NCBI RefSeq assembly: GCF_030272695.1 | Contig: NZ_JARFYN010000012.1 | Span: 62,001-126,000 of the forward strand | Source of the DNA: Martinezella calliandrae | GTDB lineage: Bacteria; Pseudomonadota; Alphaproteobacteria; Rhizobiales; Rhizobiaceae | DNA: 64,000 bases | Reading direction: 5' to 3' | Shown: positions 23,453 to 33,495 of the stretch, in pieces | How positions within the stretch are numbered: the stretch's first letter is position 1 | Layout of the letters: each line of letters starts with the position of its first letter | Program-made: the position numbers and the translations under genes | The notes under the pieces: generated by a model | The model's database searches: none | Seen by the model: the letters and a program-made list of their open reading frames with translations, nothing else | What the model was told of the DNA's origin: nothing

Positions 23453-26400
23453 TCAATACTCATGCTCGTAGACGATGCCGGCTTCGCCCGCGCCGTTCGA
23501 ACCGGCCGCTCCCCTGAGCTTGACGCCGCTTCCGACGTCGAAATTGATGATCGCCTTGGTGTTGTTGGCGGCGCCCTGCTGCAGCTCGATATAGGTGCGC
23601 TTGTTCAGATATTTTCCTGCGCCCACCTGCGCCTGGCCCCGTGCGTCCGTCGTGATGTCGAGATCGTCGACGCCGAGATGGCTGCGTAGGCCCTCGAACA
23701 ACGAGGTGGAGCGGCCGCCGGCGAGCTGGCTAGCGGCATCGGCGAGCTGGGCAATCTGGAGGGCCGAGAGCCTCGACATCGATTGTCCAAAGATCAGTTG
23801 CGCCAGCACCTCGTCCTGTGGCAGGGCAGGGGAAGAGGAGAAAATGATCCTTGGATCGGTGGCCAAACCGGTGACATGGACGGTGATGGTGGTGGAGCTC
23901 ACGCTCGACGTGGCCTCCATGTCGAGGGCAGGCGTCAAGTCGCCACCGAAGGTGATCCTGCTGGTATTGGTGAAATCCAGGCGGCGGCTGAGGATAGTGA
24001 GGCGCCCGCGCCTCATGGTGAAACCGCCAGAGACGATAGGATCGGCCGCGGTGCCGCGGACGGTGATGCTGCCGCCGAGTTCCGCATCGATGCCGCGGCC
24101 ACGAACGAAAATCTGCGAAGGTGCGTCGAGTTGCAGGTCAATGCCGAGGGTGGTGGATTTATTGCGTGGGCCTTGTGGCTGCCGGCCCTTGAACTGAGCA
24201 GTGACGGCTGCCGGCGCGTTCCTGTGTCTGATGTTGATCTGCGAAAGCGAGGCTGGAAGCTTTTCCGGCACTGTAATGGATGCCTTCGCGAGCTTCAGAT
24301 TGCCCGTAAGTACCGGGGCGGTCAGAAGCGGTCCCCTGATGCCGAGCGTGCCGTTGATGGTTGCGGTCACCAGCGTGCCGTCGACATAGGTGGCGTTGTT
24401 GAACCTCAACTGGATATCGGCCGGAAAGCCGCTGTTCGGGGCGATGCCAATCGTGCCGCTTGCGGATATGCTGCCGCCGCTAGCGAGATTGCCGTTGAAC
24501 CGCGAGATCACCGCCTGCCTGCCGTCAAGCGCGACGGTGATGGCGAGACCGTTGAGAGTGAGGTTGCGGCGGACATCGACGAGCCTCGCGCCATCGCTGG
24601 AGACCGAGCCTGTGACGATGGGCGCCGCCGTCGTGCCGGCGATCTGCAGATCGAGCCTTGCTGCGCCCGTCATGCTCAGGCCCTGGGCGGCAAGTTGTCC
24701 CGCCATCGCTTCGAAAGGCAGCGTGCCGGAAAACCTCAACCCCAAAGCCTTGCTACCGGCGACAGCAACCGTGCCACCGCCATTTAGCACCAGGCCGTTC
24801 TGGCCGGTCAAGTTGGTGTCGATGGTGATGGTATTGTTGGCGAACTGGCCGTTCGCCCGGATGCCGAGAGGACCGAGGCCGGCCGATCTCGTCTGGCTGG
24901 TCGCCGCCCCCGACCAATTGGCCTGAAAGCCGACGACGGGTGAGGCGGGCCTGCCGGTCACCGTCACTCTGCCGGAGATCGTGCCTTCGGCGGCAAGCGT
25001 CGGTGCGAAGACGTTGGCGAGGCTGGCGGGCAGGTTGGCGATTTCAGCCGTGATGTTCAGCGCTTGTCCAGCGGTGCCGTTGACCGTCACCGAACCGCCG
25101 CCGGTCTGGATGATGAGGCCGTTCAACGATGCCGTGCCATCCTTAATGGTGATCTTGGTCGGTGAGGCCAGTTTAACCGGGATTGTGCGCGGCGCGCCGG
25201 CGAAATTGTCGAGGCTGACAACCGTCTGGCCACCACCGGTTTCGACATTGCCATTGGCCGTCAGCGGCGCATTGTCATAGTTGGATTTGAGATCGAAAAC
25301 CGTGCGGCTGCCCTGCTGCGTGAAGGTCAGCGCGAGATCGGCAATACGATTGGCGCCCGAGGCGATGGCATCGGCGCGGATGCTGCCATTGGCGGAAAAG
25401 GCCTTGAGATCGTCGACGGTCAGCGCGATGGCAGGCTTGGTGATCGAAAGATCGTCGCGGCGGATGCCGCTGCCGTTGGCGTCGACCTTCAGGCCGATCT
25501 TGCCGTTGGCGCTGGCGAGATCGACCGCGCCTTTGAGGTCCCCTTCAGCTTTCTGCCCGGCCAGGGCGGCGAGTAAGCTGAGGTCGGGAAGATCGAAGTT
25601 CAATGTGCCTGACGGTTCGAAACTCGGCGATAAATCCAGCTTGCCCTGCAGCTTGTTGGGGCCGACTTCGACGGCAAGCGTCGGGATGCTGGTGCGGCCG
25701 TTCTGCGAGGCGGCGTTGGCAGTGATGCTGATCGGTTTGCCCTCGATGGCGCCATTTGCCTGTACGTTTGCCTGGGGCGCATTCGGATCGGCCGTCCCGG
25801 TCACGGCGATATCGAGCGTATCCAGCAGGCGGCCGGCAAGCTTGACATTGACGGCCTTAACCGTCGCTTCGAGATCGAGTGCCCTTAGCTGCCCCTTGGT
25901 CTTCAAAGCGATGTCAGCCTGTCCCTCCGCATTCGGCACAAGCTTGGAAAGATCGAGCAGTCTGCCGGTGATATTCGATGTCAGCGTCTGGCCATCGAGC
26001 GCGGCATTGCCGGCGATCTCGCCAATGTTGGATTTCACAGCCAGGTTGGAGAGGTTCATTTTCGTCGGCAAGGTGCCGGCGACCTGACCTTCAAGCGAGA
26101 TCGTTCCCTCGAACTTGTCAGACACGCCGTCCGGCAGCACGGCGGGCAGCGCGAAGATCTTGAAATTGCCAGTCAGCGCCTTCGACGACAGCGTATATTT
26201 GCCGTTGATGGTGCCGCCGATGCTGGCGCTCTCCAGCGTCGTGTTGTTGAAGCCGATCATGTCGGGCGAAAGCTGAAGAGGCGCCGTCAGCGCGACCGGC
26301 GCACGGATCAGTCGGTTGAGATCGGGGCTGATGAAGGCGGTCTGGCCGATGACGAGGCGAAGCTGCAGCGGGCCGGACCCATTGGTCAGGTTGAAGGCGT

Positions 26401-27637
26401 CGCTCTTGGCGCTGAGATTTACCTGGCTGATCTGGCCTTGTGGCGTGCTGGCGCTATCGAGCGATGCTTTGGCATCGATCTTCACGGACTGCGCAGCGCC
26501 CGTCAGCGCGACGTCGACACGGGAAATCATTGCCCGTACCTCGCCGGTTTCCATCGGCCAGCGGAAATCGACGGGGCCTGATGTACCGAGCAGGTTGGCG
26601 TTGAGGCTGTTATTGCCTGCGGGATCAAGCGTGCCCGAGGCGGCGATGACAACGCTGCCGGTGGCGAGATTGCCGGTCTGGATGTCGATCTTGCCCTTGC
26701 CGTCGAAGGTGGCGGAAAGGTCTATCGTCGTCTGGCCGGCGAAGAGGGGGCGGAAGGTCGGGGGCAACAGCGAATCGACGTCGCCGCCGCCCTTGACGTC
26801 GATATGGTGGAGCCCATCGACGGAAATGGCGTGATGGCCATCGATCGACACCGTCGGCCTGCCATCGAGCGCGGCTTGCAGCTTGCCCGCCCAGTTCGAC
26901 AGGGGGCCTTCGCCGGAAAGGTTTATATTGATCGCCGGGCCGCCCGGCAGATGCAGCATGCCGGCCAACATGCCGTCTCGCGGTTCAGCGATTTCAGCCT
27001 TTAGGTTGAGCCGGTTTTCGGCCGGTGCGAAAGCAATATTGGTGGAGAGCTTGGCGTCGGGGACGTCCTGGCGATTGGCATCCAGGATGAGGTCGACACT
27101 GTTGCTATTCGCCCTGACGCTGCCGTTGGCGGCGAGCGCGAAATCCTGGCCGGCCACGGCTTGCCCGACACGAAGATTCGGCAGTGCAAAGGCGCCGATA
27201 TCGACCGCGATCGGCAGAGAGAAGCCTTTGCTCCCAGTCGTCGCTGCTTGCGGCTGCGCCGTCACGGTCGTGACCGGCAAGCGTTGAAAATCCACGGTGC
27301 CCGCGGCAACACGACCGGCATGGAAAGTGCCCGTCAGCAGCGAGACCGGGGACCAGTCGATGGCGAGATCCTGAACTTTCGCGAAAGTGCCTTTCGCGTC
27401 GGCAACGGTGATCGAGCCGACCCGCAGGTTGCCGGTCAGGAGCCCGGACGGCTCGGTGATCGTGATGGTGTGGTCGGGTGTGGAGACGAGCTTCGCCACC
27501 TGATCGACGGCATAAGCGGTCGCGGCGGGCACGAAGCCGACAACCAGCACGGCGGCGATCGCAAGCACGAGGATTGCCACAATCGCATAAGCGACGAGGC
27601 GCACCAATCTGCCGAGAATTCGAATCAACGTGCTCAT
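23453..27637 (-). CDS. tamB: Translocation and assembly module protein TamB
   Basis: A 1394-residue protein anchored by one N-terminal membrane helix (about residues 12-36), followed by a very long beta-repeat region of AsmA/TamB type and ending in the conserved TamB (DUF490) C-terminal domain with a terminal aromatic residue. It spans the periplasm and works with the outer-membrane partner TamA, 62 bases upstream, in outer-membrane protein insertion and probably lipid transport. Length and gene order are typical for alphaproteobacteria. Confidence 0.93.
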   Translation of the reverse strand: MSTLIRILGRLVRLVAYAIVAILVLAIAAVLVVGFVPAATAYAVDQVAKLVSTPDHTITITEPSGLLTGNLRVGSITVADAKGTFAKVQDLAIDWSPVSLLTGTFHAGRVAAGTVDFQRLPVTTVTAQPQAATTGSKGFSLPIAVDIGAFALPNLRVGQAVAGQDFALAANGSVRANSNSVDLILDANRQDVPDAKLSTNIAFAPAENRLNLKAEIAEPRDGMLAGMLHLPGGPAININLSGEGPLSNWAGKLQAALDGRPTVSIDGHHAISVDGLHHIDVKGGGDVDSLLPPTFRPLFAGQTTIDLSATFDGKGKIDIQTGNLATGSVVIAASGTLDPAGNNSLNANLLGTSGPVDFRWPMETGEVRAMISRVDVALTGAAQSVKIDAKASLDSASTPQGQISQVNLSAKSDAFNLTNGSGPLQLRLVIGQTAFISPDLNRLIRAPVALTAPLQLSPDMIGFNNTTLESASIGGTINGKYTLSSKALTGNFKIFALPAVLPDGVSDKFEGTISLEGQVAGTLPTKMNLSNLAVKSNIGEIAGNAALDGQTLTSNITGRLLDLSKLVPNAEGQADIALKTKGQLRALDLEATVKAVNVKLAGRLLDTLDIAVTGTADPNAPQANVQANGAIEGKPISITANAASQNGRTSIPTLAVEVGPNKLQGKLDLSPSFEPSGTLNFDLPDLSLLAALAGQKAEGDLKGAVDLASANGKIGLKVDANGSGIRRDDLSITKPAIALTVDDLKAFSANGSIRADAIASGANRIADLALTFTQQGSRTVFDLKSNYDNAPLTANGNVETGGGQTVVSLDNFAGAPRTIPVKLASPTKITIKDGTASLNGLIIQTGGGSVTVNGTAGQALNITAEIANLPASLANVFAPTLAAEGTISGRVTVTGRPASPVVGFQANWSGAATSQTRSAGLGPLGIRANGQFANNTITIDTNLTGQNGLVLNGGGTVAVAGSKALGLRFSGTLPFEAMAGQLAAQGLSMTGAARLDLQIAGTTAAPIVTGSVSSDGARLVDVRRNLTLNGLAITVALDGRQAVISRFNGNLASGGSISASGTIGIAPNSGFPADIQLRFNNATYVDGTLVTATINGTLGIRGPLLTAPVLTGNLKLAKASITVPEKLPASLSQINIRHRNAPAAVTAQFKGRQPQGPRNKSTTLGIDLQLDAPSQIFVRGRGIDAELGGSITVRGTAADPIVSGGFTMRRGRLTILSRRLDFTNTSRITFGGDLTPALDMEATSSVSSTTITVHVTGLATDPRIIFSSSPALPQDEVLAQLIFGQSMSRLSALQIAQLADAASQLAGGRSTSLFEGLRSHLGVDDLDITTDARGQAQVGAGKYLNKRTYIELQQGAANNTKAIINFDVGSGVKLRGAAGSNGAGEAGIVYEHEY

Positions 27638-27699
27638 GAGAGCGACAGTAACCTCAATTTTGTAACCGCGTGCTGAACCGTCCCCGACTGTACGGCTTG

Positions 27700-29625
27700 T
27701 CAGAAGGCTTGGCCTATGCCGGCGTAGATACCGTATGCCGTGCCGTTTGGATATTTATTGAGTGGGACGGCAACGTCGAGCCTGATGGGCCCGAAGGGCG
27801 TAGCGTAACGCACACCGACGCCCGCGCCAATGCGAACATCGGAAAAGTCGGGAAAAGTGCTGCCGGTGACGCTGCCCATATCGACGAAAGGCACGATGCC
27901 GAACTTTTCGGTAATCTTGACGCGAGCTTCGATCGAGGCAGTGGCATAGGAGCGGCCACCGAGTGCGTTGCCGTGGGAATCGTAGGGCGTGATTTCCTGA
28001 TAGGCGAAGCCGCGTACCGAGCCGCCGCCGCCGGCATAGAAACGCCGGGTCGCCGGAATGTCCGCGATACTGTTGGCGCCGATCAGCGAACCGAGGGAAA
28101 GCTTGCCGGCGAAGATGACATTATCGGTGGCGCCGACGCCCTGATAGCCGGAAATCGAACCCTCGAAAGAGCTGAACACTGAGCCGCCCATGGTTTCGTA
28201 ACTCGGCGTGGCGCCGATCGACGCGCGGTAGCCTTGAGTCGGGTCAAGTTTGTTGTCGCGCGTGTCCCTGACATATTCGAGCGGGATCGCCACCGTCAGG
28301 AAGGTTTGTTTGCCATAGGCGTCGGTGGTGTCTTTCTCATAGCTCACTTCGCCGCTGCCAGAGATGGTATCTTGATCGGTGAGCTCATAGGCAAGGCCGG
28401 CGTTCGCGGTGATGGTATCGGCATCGTAGGCATCCGGATGCAGGCTTTGCATCTTCAGGCCGGTGGTGAAAGTCGCCGAGGGATAGAGGGTCGCGGGTCG
28501 GACATAGGTAATACCGGCGCTATAGTCGAGCTTGCCCACGTCGGTTGTTTCGCCGATACGGGAGACCGATCCGTCGATACGCAGCGAATCCGCCCGGCCG
28601 GTCAAGTTGCGATGGCCCCAATAGCCCTGCAGACCGAAGCCGTCGATGGTGGAATATTGTGCGCCGAAGCCGAAAAAGCGCTGCTTGCCTTCCGACACTT
28701 CGATGGTCACGGGAAGGCTGCCGTCCGGCGCCAATTTGTCGGCCTCGCGGACGGTGACGCTGGAAAACACACCGAGCTTGCGCAGGCGGTCGGAGGCTTT
28801 CTTCAGTTCGTCCGGCGAATAGGGCTTGCCCTCGTTGATGCGGGCGTAGCGCTTGATGAAATCCGGATCGACCGACTTCTGGCCGGTGACGCCGACATTG
28901 CCGATGGGTGCCATCGGGCCGCTGTCGACCCTCAGCATCACATCGACTTTCTGGGTGTCGTGGTCGGCGACGACATCGCGCTTGGTCAGCTTTGCAAGCG
29001 GATGACCCTGATTCTTGAAGTCGGCAACGATATTGTCGCCGGCTTTGAGAATGGTCAGCGAGCCGGCATCGCGGCCGGGTACGAGCCCGTATTGGGCAGG
29101 GTCGACGCGTTTCGCATCGCCGAGCAGGCTGATCTTGCCAAGCGTGAAGACCGGGCCGGGATCGACGGAGATGGTCACGGCCACAGGCTGAGAACGGCTG
29201 AAGCTCGGGTTCGGCGGCAGCGCGTCAATGTTCGTGCCATTGATCGTTATAGTGACCACGCCGCCGTAAAGCGCTTTTTCGTAGAGGGTGGCGATTAGCC
29301 GATCGCGATCATCGCGCGCCTTGATGACGACACCGAGATCACCGGAGACTGGGGTCTTCTGGTCGGAGACTAGCATGGAGCTCGCGGTCAGAGCCTCTTT
29401 GAGATCCTTATCGAGATTGTCCGTCTTGAAATTGACGGTGTAATGAACGGGGTCAGAAACCTCGTTTACCGTCTCGTCTTCGCCCCAGAGCCTCATGCCG
29501 AACAGCTTGAAAGCAAGTGCGTTTCCAGCATAGAGCGGGCCGAGCGCAACCATTGCCGCAACCGCCACCACGGTGCCTGCTCGCCGATACGCAATACTCT
29601 TTCTCGGGCCGGTTCTTTTACGCAT
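27700..29625 (-). CDS. tamA: Outer-membrane assembly protein TamA (BamA/TamA family)
   Basis: A 641-residue protein with an N-terminal signal or anchor segment (about residues 18-38), POTRA repeats over about residues 60-300, and a C-terminal beta-barrel of Omp85 type (about 320-641) ending in phenylalanine, the usual barrel signal. A GSVRGF motif (conserved loop-6 type VRGF) is visible near residue 540. It should lie in the outer membrane and act with TamB encoded just downstream. Confidence 0.93.
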   Translation of the reverse strand: MRKRTGPRKSIAYRRAGTVVAVAAMVALGPLYAGNALAFKLFGMRLWGEDETVNEVSDPVHYTVNFKTDNLDKDLKEALTASSMLVSDQKTPVSGDLGVVIKARDDRDRLIATLYEKALYGGVVTITINGTNIDALPPNPSFSRSQPVAVTISVDPGPVFTLGKISLLGDAKRVDPAQYGLVPGRDAGSLTILKAGDNIVADFKNQGHPLAKLTKRDVVADHDTQKVDVMLRVDSGPMAPIGNVGVTGQKSVDPDFIKRYARINEGKPYSPDELKKASDRLRKLGVFSSVTVREADKLAPDGSLPVTIEVSEGKQRFFGFGAQYSTIDGFGLQGYWGHRNLTGRADSLRIDGSVSRIGETTDVGKLDYSAGITYVRPATLYPSATFTTGLKMQSLHPDAYDADTITANAGLAYELTDQDTISGSGEVSYEKDTTDAYGKQTFLTVAIPLEYVRDTRDNKLDPTQGYRASIGATPSYETMGGSVFSSFEGSISGYQGVGATDNVIFAGKLSLGSLIGANSIADIPATRRFYAGGGGSVRGFAYQEITPYDSHGNALGGRSYATASIEARVKITEKFGIVPFVDMGSVTGSTFPDFSDVRIGAGVGVRYATPFGPIRLDVAVPLNKYPNGTAYGIYAGIGQAF

Positions 29626-29762
29626 ACGCCGCTTTACGGTTATATAAGAATTTTCTCAGGTTGGCGTTTCCCCCGGGTTAACGCGCGGCCACCATAGATG
29701 CAAAAGCGTCCTGCGTGTACCACTTTGGAGTCAAAAACCTGCAAAGGACCGCTTCCGAAACG

Positions 29763-29787
29763 AAAAATCCCGGATTTACCTCCGGGA
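29763..29787 (-). terminator. Rho-independent terminator (minus strand)
   Basis: On the minus strand TCCCGGA and TCCGGGA form a 7-bp stem around a 6-base loop, followed by TTTTT. It is about 150 bases beyond the first terminator of the lipoprotein gene. Confidence 0.65.
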
Positions 29788-29933
29788 CTTAGGGCAATCT
29801 CGGCGGTGTAATCAAAGGGGATTATGGTCGCGTTGTTGCCGTCACAGCGTTCGATCCAGCGTTGAAATCGACCAAATATGAGTTGGTAGGGCAGATTTTT
29901 ATCGCCTCAGAGATGAGGAATTGAGGGCCGGAA

Positions 29934-29961
29934 TAAAAAAATCCCGAGCTTTTGCCCGGGA
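29934..29961 (-). terminator. Rho-independent terminator of the lipoprotein gene
   Basis: On the minus strand TCCCGGGC and GCTCGGGA pair around AAAA (one G-U wobble only on this strand), followed by seven or more T residues. It lies 26 bases after the stop of the gene at 29987-30262. Confidence 0.85.
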
Positions 29962-29986
29962 CTTCCGTATGTCGATCCGCAATCGA

Positions 29987-30262
29987 TCAGTAGCTGCGAT
30001 AACCACCGCGTGGGCAATCGTCGATATAGCGACGGCCATAGCGGTCACGGTAGTAGCACTGGCCAGGCTGTTCAGCGACGCTACCGATAAGCGCACCCGA
30101 CACACCGCCAATCGCGGCGCCGACGGCTGCACCGCGGACATTGCCGGAGACGGCGCCGCCGATGATGGCACCGGAGGCAGCGCCGATACCGGCGCCTTGT
30201 TCAGTCGGGGTGCAGCTTGCGATAGACAAGCCGACCAATGCGAGCATAAGAGCTTTCTTCAT
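29987..30262 (-). CDS. Glycine-zipper lipoprotein
   Basis: A 91-residue protein with a lipoprotein signal: MKKALMLALVGLSIASC, where the lipobox IASC gives lipidation at Cys17. The mature part has a glycine-zipper repeat (GAGIGAASGAIIGGAVSG and similar) over about residues 23-62 and a Tyr/Arg-rich tail with two Cys. Such small envelope lipoproteins are common in rhizobia, and their role is usually unknown. It is a single-gene unit with its own strong terminator. Confidence 0.8.
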   Translation of the reverse strand: MKKALMLALVGLSIASCTPTEQGAGIGAASGAIIGGAVSGNVRGAAVGAAIGGVSGALIGSVAEQPGQCYYRDRYGRRYIDDCPRGGYRSY

Positions 30263-30557
30263 TCATTCTCTCCAACGTTATTTAAGCCGGCACTCCGGCA
30301 ACGCCGTCCCAATTTTCCAGCTCCACCACGATGGGCTGTCCTTGCAGTCCTGCAGCTAGGAAGAAATATCGTGCAAAATATGTTTGTCTACTGGGCACTT
30401 GCGGTTTTTTTGGTGGTAAACTGGCGACGTCTATATTCGGTAAACAAAGAAATGGCGCGGAGAGAAAATCCACCCTCTTCCTAAAGTAGAGGTTGATCGC
30501 ACTTCAAAAAAGTCAAATGATGGCTGCTGCCTCTGGAGGAGAGGCGAGGAGGAAAAT
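30263..30557. other. Intergenic stretch upstream of the molybdenum hydroxylase operon
   Basis: The 295-base divergent spacer holds the promoters for the lipoprotein (minus) and molybdenum hydroxylase (plus) units. It is AT-richer than its surroundings. I see no gene, repeat or recognised box in it. Confidence 0.45.
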
Positions 30558-31046
<489 letters not shown>

Positions 31047-31129
31047 GATTTCACCGAGATTGTCTGGCGAACGCCAATGACTGTTATCTTGGCGAATTGC
31101 CAGGCCCGGAACCCCAATGGGAGGATCAC

Positions 31130-33475
31130 ATGGGCGTTGAAGGCATTGGTGCGCGCGTTGCGCGAAAAGAAGACAAGCGATTTCTGACAGGCAAGGGCCG
31201 CTACACCGACGACATGGTGGCGCCGGGCATGAAATATGCCTATTTCGTCCGCAGCCCGCATGCGCATGCGAAGATCACCGGCATCGATGCGTCAGCGGCG
31301 CTGGCCATGCCGGGTGTGATAGGCGTGCTGGATGGCAAGCAACTTTTGGCCGATGGCATCGGCAATCTGATCTGCGGCTGGATGATCCATTCCAAGGATG
31401 GTTCGCCGATGAAGATGGGCGCCTGGCGGCCGTTGGCTGCCGAGACCGTGCGCTATGTCGGCGATGCCGTGGCGATCGTCGTTGCCGATTCCCTTGGCGA
31501 GGCCCGCGATGCGGCCGAGGCCGTCGTGGTGGATTACGATGAGCTTCCCGCCGTCACCGAGGCGGTCGAGGCGCTAAAGCCCGGTGCGCCGCAGCTTCAT
31601 CCGGAAGCGGCGGATAATTTGATCTTTGACTGGGAGCTTGGCGACAGCGCCGCGACCGACAAGGCGATCGCGGAGGCCGCCCACGTCACGGAGGTCGAAA
31701 TCCATAACAACCGGCTGTCGCCAAATGCCATGGAGCCGCGCGCGACTCTCGGCATCTATGATGCCGGCGACGATCACTACACCTGCTACACCACGAGCCA
31801 GAATCCGCATGTGGCACGGCTGGTGATGAGTGCGTTCTACAATGTCGCCCCGGAAAACAAGCTGCGCGTCATCGCACCAGATGTCGGCGGCGGCTTCGGA
31901 TCGAAGATCTACATCTACCCCGAGGAGATCGTCTGTCTTTGGGCGTCAAAAAAGACCGGCGTGCCGGTTAAATGGACGGCCGACCGTACCGAGGCCTTCC
32001 TGACCGACGCCCATGGCCGCGATCATGTCTCGAAAGTGAAGATGGCTTTCGACGCGCAAAACCGCATCACGGGGCTGAAGGTCGACACCATCGCCAATCT
32101 CGGCGCCTACATGTCGCTATTCTCCTCATGCGTGCCGACCTATCTTTATGCGACGCTGCTGTCGGGCCAATATGCGATCCCGGCGATCCATGCCAATGTC
32201 CGCACCGTCTATACCAATACGGTGCCGGTCGATGCTTATCGCGGCGCCGGGCGTCCGGAGGCGACCTATCTTCTCGAGCGCACGATGGAAACGGCAGCGC
32301 GCGAGCTCGGCATCTCGCCGGCGGAACTGCGGCGAACCAACTTCATCCGCTCCTTCCCCCATCAGACGCCGGTCATCATGAATTACGATGCTGGTGACTA
32401 TGAGGCCTCTCTCGACGCCGCCATGCAGCAGGCCGATTGGAATGGTTTCCCGGCCCGCAGAGCAGAGGCGGAGGCGCGCGGCATGAAGCGCGGCATCGGC
32501 ATGAGCTGTTATATCGAGGCCTGCGGGCTCGCGCCCTCTCAGGCGGTTGGCTCTCTCGGCGCGGGTGTCGGCCTGTGGGAATCGGCCGAGGTTCGGGTCA
32601 ATGCGGTCGGAACGGTCGAGGTGCTGACCGGCTCGCACAGCCATGGCCAGGGTCATGAGACCACCTTCGCACAACTGGTCGCCGACCGCCTCGGCGTGTC
32701 GATCGACACGGTTTCCGTCGTGCATGGCGACACCGACAAGGTGCAGATGGGCATGGGCACTTATGGCTCGCGCTCGGGTGCCGTCGGCATGTCGGCGGTG
32801 GTCAAGGCACTGGACAAGGTCGAGGCCAAGGCGAAGAAGATCGCCGCGCATTTGATGGAAGCCGATGAGAGCGATATCGTCATCGAAAATGGCGAGGTTA
32901 AAGTCGCCGGCACCGACAAGTCGCTGCCCTGGTTCCAGGTGGCGCTGGCCGCCTATACCGCTCATAACCTGCCAGCCGGTACAGAGCCGGGCCTGAAGGA
33001 AACCTCCTTCTACGATCCATCCAACTTCACCTTCCCGGCCGGTTGCTACATCTGCGAAGTCGAGGTCGATCCGGAAACCGGCAAGACCGAAATTATCCAG
33101 TTCGTTGCTGCCGACGATTTCGGCAATATCATCAATCCGATGATTGTCGAAGGTCAGGTGCACGGTGGCATCGCGCAAGGGGTCGGCCAGGCGCTGCTCG
33201 AAGGCGTGCATTACGATGCCAACGGCCAGTTGCTGACGGCGAGCTTCATGGATTACGCCATGCCGCGCGCCGATGACCTTCCGTCCTTCAACCTGTCGCA
33301 CCAGAACACTCCCTGCCCGAATAATCCTCTCGGGGTCAAAGGTTGCGGCGAGGCTGGCGCCATCGGTTCGCCGCCGGCGCTGATCAACGCCATCACCGAT
33401 GCGATCGGCAACAATGCCCTGACCATGCCGGCCACGCCGCTGAAGGTCTGGGAAGCAGCGCAGGCCGTGGCCTGA
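31130..33475 (+). CDS. Molybdenum hydroxylase large subunit, form II CoxL-like
   Basis: A 781-residue molybdopterin-binding catalytic subunit. The loop that in true (form I) CO dehydrogenases reads AYxCSFR is here AYRGAGR (about residues 368-374), the form II signature. Form II enzymes are not reliably CO dehydrogenases and often have unknown substrates. Other family motifs include GGGFGSK and the C-terminal GVKGCGEAG with the catalytic Glu. The ATG at 31130 has GGGAGG upstream; the longer open frame is not supported. Confidence 0.92.
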   Translation: MGVEGIGARVARKEDKRFLTGKGRYTDDMVAPGMKYAYFVRSPHAHAKITGIDASAALAMPGVIGVLDGKQLLADGIGNLICGWMIHSKDGSPMKMGAWRPLAAETVRYVGDAVAIVVADSLGEARDAAEAVVVDYDELPAVTEAVEALKPGAPQLHPEAADNLIFDWELGDSAATDKAIAEAAHVTEVEIHNNRLSPNAMEPRATLGIYDAGDDHYTCYTTSQNPHVARLVMSAFYNVAPENKLRVIAPDVGGGFGSKIYIYPEEIVCLWASKKTGVPVKWTADRTEAFLTDAHGRDHVSKVKMAFDAQNRITGLKVDTIANLGAYMSLFSSCVPTYLYATLLSGQYAIPAIHANVRTVYTNTVPVDAYRGAGRPEATYLLERTMETAARELGISPAELRRTNFIRSFPHQTPVIMNYDAGDYEASLDAAMQQADWNGFPARRAEAEARGMKRGIGMSCYIEACGLAPSQAVGSLGAGVGLWESAEVRVNAVGTVEVLTGSHSHGQGHETTFAQLVADRLGVSIDTVSVVHGDTDKVQMGMGTYGSRSGAVGMSAVVKALDKVEAKAKKIAAHLMEADESDIVIENGEVKVAGTDKSLPWFQVALAAYTAHNLPAGTEPGLKETSFYDPSNFTFPAGCYICEVEVDPETGKTEIIQFVAADDFGNIINPMIVEGQVHGGIAQGVGQALLEGVHYDANGQLLTASFMDYAMPRADDLPSFNLSHQNTPCPNNPLGVKGCGEAGAIGSPPALINAITDAIGNNALTMPATPLKVWEAAQAVA

Positions 33476-33495
33476 GACAAGAGGAGGAGAAAACC

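Larger units (their letters stand above)
29626..29986. other. Intergenic stretch with two similar minus-strand terminators
   Basis: No gene is seen in this 361-base gap. It holds the tamA promoter region at the left and two hairpin-plus-T-tract elements downstream of the glycine-zipper lipoprotein gene. Both begin with AAGTCCCGG on the minus strand, suggesting duplication or a short RNA between them. Confidence 0.5.
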
